Positions 1 through 13,500 of a DNA stretch of 64,000 nt are shown in pieces; position 1 is the stretch's first letter; the number at the start of each line of letters is the position of its first letter. The position numbers were made by a program, and so were the translations under genes. The DNA is taken from assembly GCA_009731375.1 (NCBI GenBank), contig BJOX01000029.1, positions 274,302-338,301 of the forward strand. Reading direction: 5' to 3'. The DNA is from Paulinella micropora (lineage: Eukaryota > Cercozoa > Imbricatea > Euglyphida). Below the pieces are notes generated by a model that saw only the letters and a list, made by a program, of their open reading frames with translations, was not told where the DNA came from and made no database searches.

Positions 1-1
1 T

Positions 2-783
2 ATCTATCTTTTATCAGATCCCCGGCTGAAAGATAGCGCTATCGTTCGGTTTCTACGAGACGAGCTTGGTTGGGCATGGCTAGAAGGCGGTCGCGCCACA
101 GCATCTATCAAGCGAATCGAGCGCATACGCAGGGAGGCGCTTCACTACACGCTTAAAGTTGGGTCGATGACGTCTCCCTTGAAGTACACAGTGAAAAACA
201 TCTTGCGAATGTACGCTTTTGTAGACTGGGTGGGGGATCAGGATCCTGCTCGCTTGAAATAGTTTGATGAAGTTTCTTTGCGGAATTTTGATTGTTACAA
301 TCGGGCTGCAGGTCAGCACCAGGCGAACCAGTAGTAATAGGCAGGGACATGACAGAGCATGTTGATGAAACTATTTCTGCGAGCTATCTTACATCGCTTA
401 CCCATCCTCGTGGGGGAGCTCTGCTCTCTGTGCGAAGAGGGTCCAACAACGCAATCAACTTTTTGCATGCTATTCTGGATGCGATTGCGAATGGTCTTCT
501 GGGTCGAGGTGATGCATTGGTTTTAGATAATGCTAAAATTCACCATGCAAACGCCATCACACCTTTCCTACGAGCTCTCTTTCAAGCACTGAATATTGAG
601 CTTGTCTTCCTTCCTACATATTCACCAGAGCTCAACCCATGCGAGCTCGTGCTTGCTAATTTAAAACAGTTAATGAGAGCATATAGAAGCAATGGTACTT
701 TTCTCGCTGAGATTTACAGAGCATTTGCGAATGCAACAGACTTGCAAAAAGTAGCAGCTCAGTACCAGCGATGTATTCCTTGA
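2..783 (+). pseudogene. Tc1/mariner-IS630-like DDE transposase, 5'-truncated and broken
   Basis: A transposase of this type cuts and pastes its own DNA element in the nucleus. The first reading frame runs in from the left edge and contains ALHYTLKVGSMTSPLKYTVK and DPARLK, then an in-frame TAG at 260-262 directly before FDEVSL, where the first catalytic Asp (266-268) is expected. Around 303-310 the similarity shifts to another frame, which continues RSAPGEPV and ends at TGA 781-783. That frame has LVLDNAKIHHA (second Asp, 526-528) and FLPTYSPELNPCE (Glu, 643-645), with 38 residues between Asp and Glu. All three acidic residues survive, but the stop and frameshift mean no intact protein is encoded. 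The family is clear from the LDN-x-H and YSPELNP signatures; the exact subfamily is not. Confidence 0.85.
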
Positions 784-918
784 CAGATTAAACTGATTCG
801 CTTCAGCAATTGAAAAAAAATCAAGTTCAACGGAAGAATACTGTACTTGAATTTCAATTTTATGAATGGATGATTAATATTATCAAGTTAACAGTGACAG
901 ATTCAAAATTCTGCTGCC
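784..918. other. AT-rich flank, no gene seen
   Basis: This short AT-rich stretch follows the transposase stop. I see no coding potential, and no terminal inverted repeat of the transposon could be identified because its left end is outside the window. Confidence 0.5.
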
Positions 919-1206
919 AAAAATATTGCTGTTGACATTCAAGACAACAACAAAAATTAGTTTTTCATTTTTGTGTCAGATTTTCATTTTTGTGACAGTT
1001 TTTCATTTTTGTGACAAAAATTCAGATTTTCAAATTTAACTGTAACATTTCGCGAAAATTTACGATATTTTGCGGACGAATATAGCAGTTAATTTGAAAA
1101 ATTCAAATTTTCACCCAAAATCAAAATTCCAACCAAAACTGAAATTCCAACCAAAACAGAAAAATCAATTTTTTTTGTTGTCTTGAATGTCAACAGCAAT
1201 ATTTTT
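919..1206. mobile_element. MITE-like element with 31-bp terminal inverted repeats
   Basis: The left end (919-949) and right end (1176-1206) are inverted copies of each other over about 31 bp, built around the core attgctgttgacattcaaga. The roughly 290-bp interior is AT-rich and non-coding, with three tandem copies of a unit like tttttcatttttgtgaca near 960-1020. This is the structure of a small non-autonomous inverted-repeat transposon. A weaker third relative of the end sequence lies near 1348-1372. It could be mobilised by a transposase like the neighbouring one, but nothing in the sequence proves that link. Confidence 0.6.
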
Positions 1207-1882
1207 ATATTAATACAGTGGATATTAATATTAATATATTTCAATAATTTTCATCATCTAAATTCCAACAATAATCAGAAAACTAGTTCAAAATCAGAAT
1301 TCCAACCAAAATCAGAAAACTAAGTTAAAATCTGAAAAAAATATTTTTTCCCCACTTGAACGTCAACAATACATTTGTGGAACTTCAACCACTCTTGAAC
1401 GTGACCCAGCATAGGAGCGAGCAAGGACACTTGAGGTCCCGTAAGCCACTGCCCATTGTCAACTTGATGAATGATTCAAATGATTACTAAGTTATATAAA
1501 ATATTCAAGTATTAAGTCATTGAGAAAACCGCACTGCGCCAATGGTCCGGGCCATTGCAACTTTGAAGGTGAGGTAAATTGACTGACCGGACATAAGTAT
1601 TAATAATTGCTCTAACCACACACATCATCTATTTATTAATACTATTAATACCGCCGGACCGTCCTGTCCACGTCCTGTCTAACAGTAATGTTAATATCAA
1701 TGTGTCTAACAGCACCGTTTACCAAGGTTTACCAGTATGAAGCCAGATTTTTTACGCAATCACTGTTTTTTTACGCAATTCTTCTCTCTTCCTTCTCTCT
1801 CTAGTGGGGCTTTTCTGCCCTTTCATTTTTTTTTTCCCGTCTGGTTGCAAATTTGATAGTCAATAGGAGAGACAGTACTCCT
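1207..1882. other. AT-rich intergenic DNA
   Basis: No coding region is supported. It holds short dispersed motifs such as aaattccaaccaaaa, and a 1540-1700 stretch with ccggac and ttaatattaa motifs that recur near 3880-3960, suggesting old repeats. Confidence 0.4.
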
Positions 1883-2438
1883 AATACATGCATACATGCA
1901 TACATGCATACACGCATACATGCATATATGCATACATGCATATTGCATGCATACATGCATATCTGCATACATGCATACCTGCATACATGCATACATGCAT
2001 ACATGCATACAATTTCATACATGCATACATGCATACAATTGCATACATGCATACATGCATACATTGCATACATGCATACATGCATACATGCATATATGCA
2101 TATTACATGCATACATGCATACATGCATACATGCATACATGCATACACATACATGCATACATGCATACATGCATACATGCAATTACATGCATACATGCAT
2201 ACATACATACATGCATTCATGCATTCATGCATATTACATGCATACATGCATACATGCATGCAATACATGCATACATGCATACATGCATACATGTGAATAC
2301 ATGCATACATGCATACATGCATACATGCAATTACATGCATACATGCATACATGCAATTACATGCAATTGCATGCATACATGCATACATGCATACATGCAT
2401 ACATACATACATGCATACATGCATACATGCATACATTT
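1883..2438. repeat. CATA/TGCA microsatellite array
   Basis: About 550 bp of interrupted (atgcatac)n. Every reading frame is open and gives Met-His-Thr/Cys-Ile repeats, which is translated repeat and not a gene. Confidence 0.95.
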
Positions 2439-3834
<1,396 letters not shown>

Positions 3835-3918
3835 TGTGTCTCATGACAGGATAAGGGTTAATGATCATGTGACCTTCCGGTCTGGCATTAATATTAGCAT
3901 TAGTGCATGTACTGGTGA

Positions 3919-3956
3919 CCGGACATGTGCCGGACATGTGCCGGACATGTGCCGGA
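3919..3956. repeat. Short tandem repeat, 11-bp unit
   Basis: Three tandem copies of ccggacatgtg precede the broken Cys/His ORF. No function is evident. Confidence 0.75.
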
Positions 3957-4086
3957 GGGGTTTTGAAATTGAAATGTCATCTGTATCCTGAATCTCGTCA
4001 TTATGAACGAAACTTAATCATCATAGTAATCGTTGCAGATGTTTCAAGTTGCTTGTCACTTTGTAGGTACTTGAAGTATTCAAGCA

Positions 4087-4408
4087 ATGAAGAATGATGG
4101 CACGCTGTTGCGGAGTGAGGATGGCAGACGATGCAGACGGATCAAGAACATATTCGAACGTTGGCGTTCAGAAAAAGATCCATGGATGTGCTACGACCAT
4201 AAGCATCAGAAGTACAGGATCGAGGAACCTGGACTTAGGTACGTGTACATGTTGCTCTTCTTGCTTACGTATGTATTTATTTGTGCATGATACCAAAACG
4301 TATTCTGGCTCAATGTGCGGCTTGGACAAAAAGGGTGATAGATGTCGGCGCAACAAATACGTTCCCTTCGAACAAAATCATTACATTTGCAAACAGCATC
4401 AAGTATAA
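4087..4408 (+). pseudogene. Small protein with two Cys/His motifs, frameshifted
   Basis: Two related motifs lie in adjacent frames. The first (from ATG 4087) reads SEDGRRCRRIK and later WMCYDH; the first cysteines expected before it (RCCGVR) are in the next frame. The second (near 4310-4408) reads MCGLDKKGDRCRRNK and YICKQH and ends at TAA. The shared pattern Cys-Gly-x(4,5)-Gly-x-Arg-Cys-Arg-Arg, then about 15-20 residues, then Cys-x2-His looks like a small zinc-binding module. A GT follows the first motif at GTACGT, but no AG acceptor precedes the second, so an intron does not explain the frame change. I read it as a decayed gene or one with sequencing errors. The function is unknown. Confidence 0.35.
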
Positions 4409-4951
4409 TTTTAATGAGTCTCATTTAAAAAAAAAATTGTTGCATTCTTCGCAAGATTGCTAGGTTACAATTTTTAATGTTAATTAATGAATAAGCAGGT
4501 TTTCAATTTATTAGTGATGTTGGAATAGGATATTATATTGGTAATTTGAACATATCTTCTTGGAACATCACGTCCAAACAGGGTATCTTGTTTGGGAGTT
4601 AGAGTTTTTTTTTTTCCTTTTTTTCCGTCCAAACAGGATATCTTGTTTGGGACTCAGAATTTTTTTCCCTTTTTTTTCCCACAATTCTTGTTTGGAGTTG
4701 GTCACCTCAACTTTTTGTAAAGTAGTCCAGAGAGATAATTAGTAATAGGAGAGATTTTAATGAAATTGTTGTTTTGAACTTAGAGAGAGAGAGAGAATAG
4801 GTAGAAATTATGAATAACGGCTCTGTGTGGTTTGTGTGATGAAACTGCATTGAACATCTGTGCCCAAGTGGCCCCCTATACTACTCGTCTACTCTAATTT
4901 TGCATTTATATGCCAGCAGCAGACAGTCGAACAGATGACAAGACAGACTAG
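4409..4951. other. Non-coding DNA with a 55-bp tandem duplication
   Basis: At 4572-4680 a unit beginning cgtccaaacaggrtatcttg occurs twice, each copy followed by a T-rich run. I see no convincing gene otherwise. Confidence 0.5.
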
Positions 4952-5001
4952 CCGATTTAAAGGCAGAAAGAGAGAAGCTGAGAGACAGCTTATTCCCTAT
5001 C
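4952..5001 (+). CDS. Possible short plus-strand exon
   Basis: Between an AG (ending 4951) and a GT (GTGCAA at 5002) one frame reads DLKAEREKLRDSLFPI, which is charged and protein-like, unlike the repeats around it. It could be an upstream exon of the unidentified gene that ends at 7851, but phase links to later exons could not be shown. Weak call. Confidence 0.22.
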
Positions 5002-5017
5002 GTGCAAGATTAGGGGA

Positions 5018-5098
5018 CCTTCTGCTGCTTCTGCTCCTGCTGCTTCTGCTTCTGCTTCTGCTGCTTCTGTTTCTGCGTCCGCTTCTGCTTCTGTTTTT
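5018..5098. repeat. (CTTCTG)n tract
   Basis: Interrupted hexanucleotide repeat. It gives poly-Leu on the plus strand and Ala/Glu repeats on the minus strand. Confidence 0.8.
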
Positions 5099-5311
5099 CC
5101 TCTCCGAGTTAGTGATTTACTTACTGCTACTTGCAAGAAAGAAAAGTCAAGGAAGGAAAGAAAGCCAGTGATCCAGCCAGCAAGCCAGCCAGCAAGCCAA
5201 CTAGCAGCAAGCAAGCAAGCACAGCCAGCCAGCCAGTCAGCAAGCAAGCAAGCAAAGAAGTCTACAAGCGAAAGCAAGAAAGCAAGAAAGAGAAATCCAG
5301 AAAGAAAGAAT

Positions 5312-6216
<905 letters not shown>

Positions 6217-6272
6217 CTTCACACACACACACAAACACATACACATGCGATCTCGTTTTGTTGTTGCATCAG

Positions 6273-6318
6273 TGTGAGAAGCTCGTTGTCATCTCACTTT
6301 CGCTCCGCCATGGTGAAT
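6273..6318 (+). CDS. Possible exon of unidentified plus-strand gene
   Basis: A good acceptor (gcatcag) and donor (gtaagt) bound 46 nt that can read CEKLVVISLSLRHGE or VRSSLSSHFRSAMVN. The phase does not connect simply to the next candidate at 6434, so the frame is unresolved. Confidence 0.3.
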
Positions 6319-6326
6319 GTAAGTTG

Positions 6327-6386
<60 letters not shown>

Positions 6387-6433
6387 GCTCTCTCTCTCTC
6401 TCTCTCTCTCTCATATTTGCCTCCCGTCACCAG

Positions 6434-6464
6434 CTTTGGCTTTTTCGCTCTCTTACACGATTCC
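6434..6464 (+). CDS. Possible exon of unidentified plus-strand gene
   Basis: Bounded by cag and gtagtc. In the frame that joins in phase to the exon at 6787 it reads FGFFALLHDS, hydrophobic like the next exon. Confidence 0.3.
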
Positions 6465-6509
6465 GTAGTCAATATTTGATACGAACCTATTTATATATCC
6501 ATTATATTA

Positions 6510-6690
6510 CATTAATAGTAGCGAATGATTGACTCAAGATACTAATTGGCAGATAGAAATATATTACATGATTTAATTGAGTTGAAATTGTGTATACACA
6601 GGTGGTGTGGGTAATAGTAGCGAATGGTTGACTCAGCAAATCATTGGCGGATAGGAATATAGTGCATGATTTAATACAGAGAGAGAGAGT
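6510..6690. repeat. Tandem duplication of about 100 bp including an exon edge
   Basis: The sequence containing aatagtagcgaatg(a/g)ttgactca occurs at about 6511-6590 and 6612-6685. Between them gagttgaaattgtgtatacacaggtggtgtggg resembles the acceptor side of the exon at 6787. Confidence 0.6.
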
Positions 6691-6786
6691 GTGTGTGTGT
6701 GTGTGTGTTTGTGTGTGTATGTGTGTGTGTGTGTGTGGAGAGAGAGAGAGAGAGATAGAGGTAGAGTTGAAATTTGTGTATGGCAG

Positions 6787-6840
6787 GATCTGGTGGTGTG
6801 GGGCGGTCTAGCTGCGCTTGGGGGACCCGGACTTATATGT

Positions 6841-6891
<51 letters not shown>

Positions 6892-6918
6892 CTCCTACTA
6901 CTACTACTACTACTACTC

Positions 6919-6971
<53 letters not shown>

Positions 6972-6978
6972 GCTACTA

Positions 6979-7016
<38 letters not shown>

Positions 7017-7029
7017 ACTACTACTACTA

Positions 7030-7102
<73 letters not shown>

Positions 7103-7106
7103 CACC

Positions 7107-7204
<98 letters not shown>

Positions 7205-7428
7205 CACCACCACCACTACCACTACCACCACTACCACCACCACTACCACCACCACCAACACTTCTACCATCCACGCATTCTTTTACTCCCTGTCTTGCGC
7301 TATCTGCCTGTCTGTCTCCTCAGACTTAGGCATACAAGCAGCCCGAAAGCTCTCCTTGCTCCCCCCACCTCCCGCTCCTGAGGGTATGTATGAACTTATG
7401 TATGTATGTATGTATTTATGTATGTATG

Positions 7429-7459
<31 letters not shown>

Positions 7460-7851
7460 TGTATGTATATAATGTATGTATGTAATGTATGTAATGTATG
7501 TATGTATGTATGTATGTATGTATGTATGTATGTATGTACGTACGTACATACGTACGTACGTGTATGTACGTACGTACGTACGTATGTACGTATGTATGTA
7601 TGTATACAATATATATATATATATATATATATAAATAATATATATATATACAAGATATATATATATGTATATATATATATGTATGTATGTGTGTGTGTGT
7701 GTCCGTGTGTGTCTGCCTGCACATTTATTACGTTCATTTGACTGAATTTAGAAGAGTCAATGATGTAGGTGGTTGGAAAACCTTCGAGGATGAGGAAGGC
7801 GAGGACATGGACGAGTGGGATAAGAAGGATAAGAAATGGAACGAAAAGTGA
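6787..7851 (+). CDS. 3' exons of an unidentified gene (probable membrane protein)
   Basis: Three exons join in phase and end in a stop. Exon 6787-6838 reads [17 protein letters not shown], a likely membrane segment, and ends at gtatat. Exon 7324-7383 (after ctcctcag, before gtatgt) reads [19 protein letters not shown]. Exon 7757-7851 (after gaagag) gives [18 protein letters not shown], then a Trp/Lys-rich tail ending WNEK and TGA at 7849-7851. The introns between are (CTA)n and (ATGT)n arrays. The product is thus a hydrophobic stretch, a proline spacer, and an acidic then basic C-terminus. I do not recognise the family. A partial copy of the first exon's acceptor side at 6580-6615 follows the exon-edge duplication seen in the large peptidase gene, which supports the exon. 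Confidence 0.45.
6845..7257. repeat. (CT)n then (CTA)n/(CCA)n intronic microsatellite
   Basis: Long dinucleotide and trinucleotide arrays in the intron between the exons ending 6838 and starting 7324. All frames are open as homopolymeric peptides and are spurious. Confidence 0.95.
7384..7700. repeat. (ATGT)n and (AT)n intronic microsatellite
   Basis: Fills most of the last intron of the unidentified plus-strand gene. Confidence 0.95.
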
Positions 7852-8571
7852 AAAAGGGACTCTGAATTGACTTCATCGACAAAATTTAACTGACTTACCC
7901 CCCTTTCNNNNNNNNNNCCCCCCCCCTTCCCCTTTCAAACACACACACCATGGCCTACACACACAGACACACATTTTGAACGATGTGCAAAAGCTGCAGC
8001 GTACCACAGGCACTGTTGACACGAACCGAGGGGCCTTCCAAGTACCTTCGCCATGGTCCTGACATGGAAGAATGTTTTTGACGTTAAAGACTTTATGTTC
8101 TTTTACTTCGAATGTTTTTGACGTTAAAGACTTTATGTTCTTTTACTTCTTCAAGATGACACCTCGGAAGGCTGACAAGGCGGGGTGACTGATGCGACAG
8201 TGAGACTCAGTTTTGAGTTGAGTATGCGGCGCCTAATATAATTTGTAGTACTGGCGACATGCAATTCAACTGCTCCTGTCAGTGGCAAGTCATAATTCTG
8301 AGTCGACCTGACTGGCAGTGTAACAGCCGGCCCTACAGTTTGTTCATCCTGAATTCGATTAATCATGATTTATTTATTAATAATTTAAATCCTTAAAACG
8401 CTAACAGCTACCAGCCATTTTAGGTTCAACATTCTTCAACTAACCACCATTTGCCGGTATTTGCGTATGCCGGCCGGACACTGTCTGTGAATTACCTGAA
8501 AGTTTTCTTACGGCAGTGTGACTGATTTACCTTTCTGTCCTCGCCCCTTTCTTTTCCGGCCTAAGAGGCCT
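7852..8571. other. Intergenic DNA with a 40-bp tandem repeat
   Basis: Holds a 10-N gap and a perfect tandem pair at 8070-8109 and 8110-8149 (gaatgtttttgacgttaaag...). No gene is supported up to the start of the 658-bp repeat. Confidence 0.5.
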
Positions 8572-9229
8572 GAGGACCTCGTCAGTGACTCTTCGGGACA
8601 CGAAGACATTCTCGCTCAGTGAAAGTTTCTCGTGATTGTCAGCTGAGCTTTTCAAGTATTATTAACCCTTAACCCGGCGAGCGCCACATTTGTGGATCCG
8701 AGTCATTGCCACCGTGGCAAATATCAGTGGCAGTCACGGTGTTTTCCAAACTGAATACTACTGAATCATCCGATTTCTCAACGTAATAATACTATTGTCC
8801 TGACTCGTAGTAAAATAAGCTGGCCCTGATATTATACTACTAATTATATTCCAGTCAAGACGCCCGTGCTCTATCGATACGTCAAGGTCACTGGGCCTAC
8901 GGCCCGGAGGTAAAATCTTATCGGGAACTTGAAATGCCAGAGACAGAGTCTGAAGCTTAATTATCGGTTACTACAGCCTCTGATACAATATATCAAAAGT
9001 GTGACTTGAATAGGCGGTGGCAGTGCCAGAGTCAACCAGTTTAAGTTTTTCGGCCCCCCGGGCGGCTTTTCGCCGGGTTCCGGGCCACGTTTTTTGAGGA
9101 CTCAGAGTCGTGCCTTGCCACTTTCGATTTTTTTCAATCCATCTTCACGCCGGTCTGCACACCCTGAGCTTCTGAAGATCCGGGCCGTGGCCAGTGCGTG
9201 TCACGTTCCCGTCACTGCTCAGGGAATTT
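8572..9229. repeat. 658-bp direct repeat, left copy
   Basis: It runs from gaggacctcgtcagtgactc to gctcagggaattt and matches 16721-17378 over its full 658 bp with only a handful of substitutions seen (for example in the stretch before gtcaagacgcccg and after tttttcaatccat). It lies on the 3' side of the retroelement ORF. The ends lack the TG...CA of ordinary long terminal repeats. See the right copy and the retroelement for interpretations. Confidence 0.9.
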
Positions 9230-9474
9230 TTTATTGATTTTGCTAAAATTATTGTACAATGAGAAAGACAGTATTCCCACCCAAACCCGTAGCGGTTGCG
9301 GGGCGCCTGCACTACGACCACCAACATCAGGGACACCGACTAAGCGGGTTTGATGGCTTGGGGGAGCATTTGGCCTTGAGCGAATGGCAGCCCGCTAGGA
9401 TCTGTGCGCAAACGGTCCGGAGACACAGATGCACGTCGTAGAAAGGGTAGAGATAGAGAAGGAGAGAAAGAGAT

Positions 9475-9525
<51 letters not shown>

Positions 9526-10583
9526 ACGCAAGAGATAGAGAGAAAGAGAGCGAGAGAGAAAGAACGAGAGAGAAAGGACGACAGAGAGAAGGGACAGCCG
9601 ATAGCCTACAGGAACCTCCCGACCAACACACAAACCTAGTAACCGGCTGGCACAGGCCAATTCAGACCGGGAAGAATCTTCCCGGAAGCGAAGCAGCCAA
9701 CACGTCCCGGCGCATCTGGGCCCATTCGTCCAGGTCGAAGCGGGACTCCCATCCAGCGCCAATCCATGGGCGACCAGTCGTAGACACACCGATCCTGACT
9801 CGAGCAGGCCCACAGGGCACCAGCTGAATCGCAGGAACGCCAGAGAGAGAGAGAGCGCAACAAGGAAGAGAGAAAGAGAGGGGGGCCGGTCGTAGAGGAG
9901 AAAGAGAGGGAACAGAGTGAAAGTGATCCCACAAGGGAGCGCGGTCCAAGGCAAGAGGCCGCGCTTAAGCCTGGTCCGTCCGTCCCACCCAGGAAACATC
10001 CCCCCCACAGACCAGGAAACCAGCAGAGACGCTGGAAATTTGAAAAAACCGAATCCCGACAAGAGAGAGAAGACAGAAGAAGAAGCACAGTCAACCCTAG
10101 ACGAGTCCTCCATCCCCATGACTATGCAGCTCCCTGAGAAGGGGGGGACACAGACAGGACGGATTACCCTCCCAGAGACTCAAAGCGGGCGGAGGCTAGG
10201 TCGGGAGAAAAAAGAGGCGGAAGGCTGGGGGGGGGGGGGGAGAGGAATTCAAAACTCTAGCCAGGGCTAGGCCCCTTCGGTTCCGTGGCCCCGAGGAGAG
10301 GTGGGATTCGATGGGGAGTCAAGGGTGGGAGGAAAAGGAGACTCCATAGGCAAGCTAGTGTGCCAGTGGGTCGTCTGACTTGCTGGTGGGCTAAGCGAGC
10401 CACAGGAGACCCTCTCCTCCCACATCTACGGGATCGGTGCGATGGATTTTCGTCCCCCCTTGGACTCAGCTTCGGTGGGATACCTTGGGCCTCTGGTGGA
10501 CTTCCTTCTCCGCCTCTCCGCTCGCCTCCCGCCTCTGGACAAAGCAACAAAGGGGACCAGGTAGGGCGAAGGAGCACGCCCAC
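9230..10583. other. 3' region of the retroelement
   Basis: It contains a (GA)n tract at 9445-9600 and G-rich DNA with no conserved ORF. Open frames here do not resemble known domains. On the minus strand it is the 3' untranslated part of the retroelement. Confidence 0.5.
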
Positions 10584-13500
10584 CTACTGAGGGGGGAGGA
10601 AAGGAGGGTTTGGAGGAGGTCCCGCAGGGAAATGGTGAAGGAAATTCCAAGTCTGGATGATATGCTCATGGCAAATCCTGGTTAGGCCTTGGTAGATCTG
10701 CTGCGCGATGCTCTTGGAGAAATGGAAGCACAGTTCGTCAAATGAGGCTTGGGAGATGTATCCTCTCGCCCCCATTGCGATCATAATAAGATTGGTAGAC
10801 ATTGGACGTCTCCTAATGGTCTGCCTGCTTATCGCTTCTTCCAGCGGGAGGTATCGGTGATCATAGATCGCCCGCGGGTTATATCCCCACGCCTGATGGG
10901 ACTTCCAGGGGATAGCTGGCCAGGTGCTGGGCGGGTCTTCTCCCCGAAACGCATTTGGGTCCTTCGGTCGGTAAGGGGGGTTCACCCGACGTCCATCTCG
11001 GTCCCAGGTATCCCGCCGATCGTCTGGCGACTGATCTCTCGGGAGACAGGAGTCATCTTCGCGGACCAGCCATTGATCCTCCCGGGTCGTGTAGTCTATC
11101 AGGGTAACGTGGTTTGATCTTCGAGAGGCGGTGACCAGCAGGTCTATCTTGTGCGAAAAACCCGGTCCCGCCATGTCCACCATCACCTGCGCGGCGGGGT
11201 GAATGAAAGCCGGCGAGAGAGGTGGGGCAAGAAGGGGGGCTCCCTCCGGGGCGGGGAGACCTGCGTCCGCACGAGGGGGGGCACTATCTTGCTTCGGTCG
11301 AGGGAAGGCTCCCTCCTCCCCGATGATGAAGACTTTGCAGTCCGGTGCTATGCCATCGTCGTTGTCTGACCGCTCCAAGCAGCTGCGGATCCACTGTCTG
11401 CATTTGGAGTGCCGCTGATCCAGTAGAGACTTGAGGGCCTCCGAGTGGAAGGAGGACTTTGAGAGCAAGTAGTGGCTGATGCTCCCAGTGACCCTGCAGC
11501 CATACGGGCAGGAGGTCGAGGTGGCCCCCTTGGTAATCACAGTGCTGACCCTCGCCGGAGTGGGCCAGACATCTAGCTGGCATTTGAGTACTATGGCTAC
11601 CTCTCTCACTGAAAGGCCGCCGTTGGGTTGAAGGAAATGGTTGGTAATGGCTTGGAAGGGTCTGCGTATTTCCGAGCGGATCCCCCATGTTAGGCCGAAG
11701 CGGGGCGCCACTTTGAATTTATTAGCGTCTTCCGAGCATCTCTGGCGAAGCTTCCATAGGTTGTAGGAGGTCCAATTCTTCTTGACTTGGGCGATGGCTT
11801 GGTCTACTGACCCTGGAGCGACAGTCTCCTTGGTGAGAAAGTTAGTGACGGAGAGAACGACTGGGACCTCTAGTGCGTTCCATTCGAAGCGGGCCGGGGG
11901 AACGTCATATGCCTCCCTGAATCGGGCAAGGCTGTGTTCTGCATCGGATCGCTGCTGTCGCCCGTCGGGCCATGACGAGTCACTTACATGCCCTGGAGGG
12001 ATGCGCGGGTTAATGCCAATGCCCAGTGCTCTGCAGGCGCGGATCCAATGAAGTACCATAAGTCCGTCGCGGCGATCCTCCTTGAGCAGATGCAGGTGAC
12101 CTTGCCATCCAAGGAAAGGCTGGTCTGGGGGGTCCGGAAGCTTGGGGCACTGCTTGTTGATGTCCTCTGGTATGGGGGCTTCGTCCCTGAGAGCGCCCCT
12201 GTTCACAGCGTTGACGTACCGCGGGTAGAAAGCTGGAATGATGCAGTCGGTGGGGACCTCCACCCCGTGGAAAACGGAGTGCATTCGCCATATGTCCGGT
12301 GGATGAATCGGTGGATGCATCAGTGGCGGGCGCGGTCCGCCGTCCCCTGCCCATCTGAACGAGAAGCGCGTGCTTGGCGGCTGTGGGGGGCAAGAGCTCT
12401 TGGGAGCAGCTCGGCGACCACGGAGGGGGAGACGCTGGGGACAGAGATCCTTGTTCCTGGGGAAGTAATAATCCCACGCTAGGCGTAGATGCGCATCCAC
12501 CGCGTATTGAACGTATGGATCGGTCGAAAGGAGGCATTTGATAAACACCGTGAAAGTTCGCAGGTAGTACCGGGTGGAGAACTGGTGAAGGCCGAATCCT
12601 CCCCCTCCTCCTATGGGGCCGTAAAGCACCGCGTTTGGAATCTCCTGGGGAGACAGCTGAAGAGTCTCCCGGATATGGTCCCGAAAAGCTGTGTCTAGGT
12701 CCCGAAGCAACTTCTGGGGGAAGGGGGTCCACCCGAAGGAAAAATCTAGGATGCTGGTGAGGAGACACGTGAGGGCTTTCCTTTTCCTTGCAAGCGAGAG
12801 GTCGAGGCTGTGTATCAACCGGGCAGTAGCCACGAACCTTGAAATCGCGTAGTCTCTTTGGATCTGCGGGTTATTGTTGCCGTCGGTGTGGAGCCCCAGG
12901 GACCGAAAGACTTCAATTGCCGAACGGTTTCTAATCACGGTGGGGGGGCACGTCGAGTCCCGGCCGGGTGCAGTGAGAGAAATCGGGACAGCGTAGACAC
13001 CTTTGCCCTCTTCACTAACCAGGCAGATGACAGAGCATTTTTCCGCCGCACAGATCTGGCGTGCGGCCCTAAGTTGCGTATAAAGAAGTGAGAAGCCCTT
13101 TTGTGCCTCGGGAATGTAGAGCTCCGGTGGACCATCCCCTCCTAGGGCTGCCCAGTTATCGTCCGCAAATTTGTGATCTGCAGTCAACGGGGGCCTCAGG
13201 GGGTAGACGGAGGTGTTCTGGGAGCGGTCGCTGCTAGTGCCATCGTAGAACCGGTATCCTGCTGGCATAAATTGCTGGGCAGGGCACAAGCGGGTAAGGT
13301 ATTCGTCGAGAACCCCGTATGTGCCCGGGCTGAGCGATCCACCTTGAGGGATCCCTCGGGAGCGGTGAATTTCGTCCGGCAAAACAGCAGACTTCCCTGT
13401 AGAGTCCGGGACCTTGAGCTTGAGCGGGGAGTCTTTGAACCGATGGCGGAGGAAAGCAAACAGCTCGGGGAACTCCCCCTCCTGAGCCACCACATGGGAG

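Noticed and set aside
8664-8690. ttaacccttaaccc as a telomere-like or piggyBac-end sequence.
   Set aside because: Only about two imperfect telomere-like units, and no matching inverted end with TTAA was found.
9340-10650. Several 70-260-codon frames in the 3' part of the retroelement, on both strands.
   Set aside because: GC-rich or GA-repeat translation with no domain; no start context or conservation signal.
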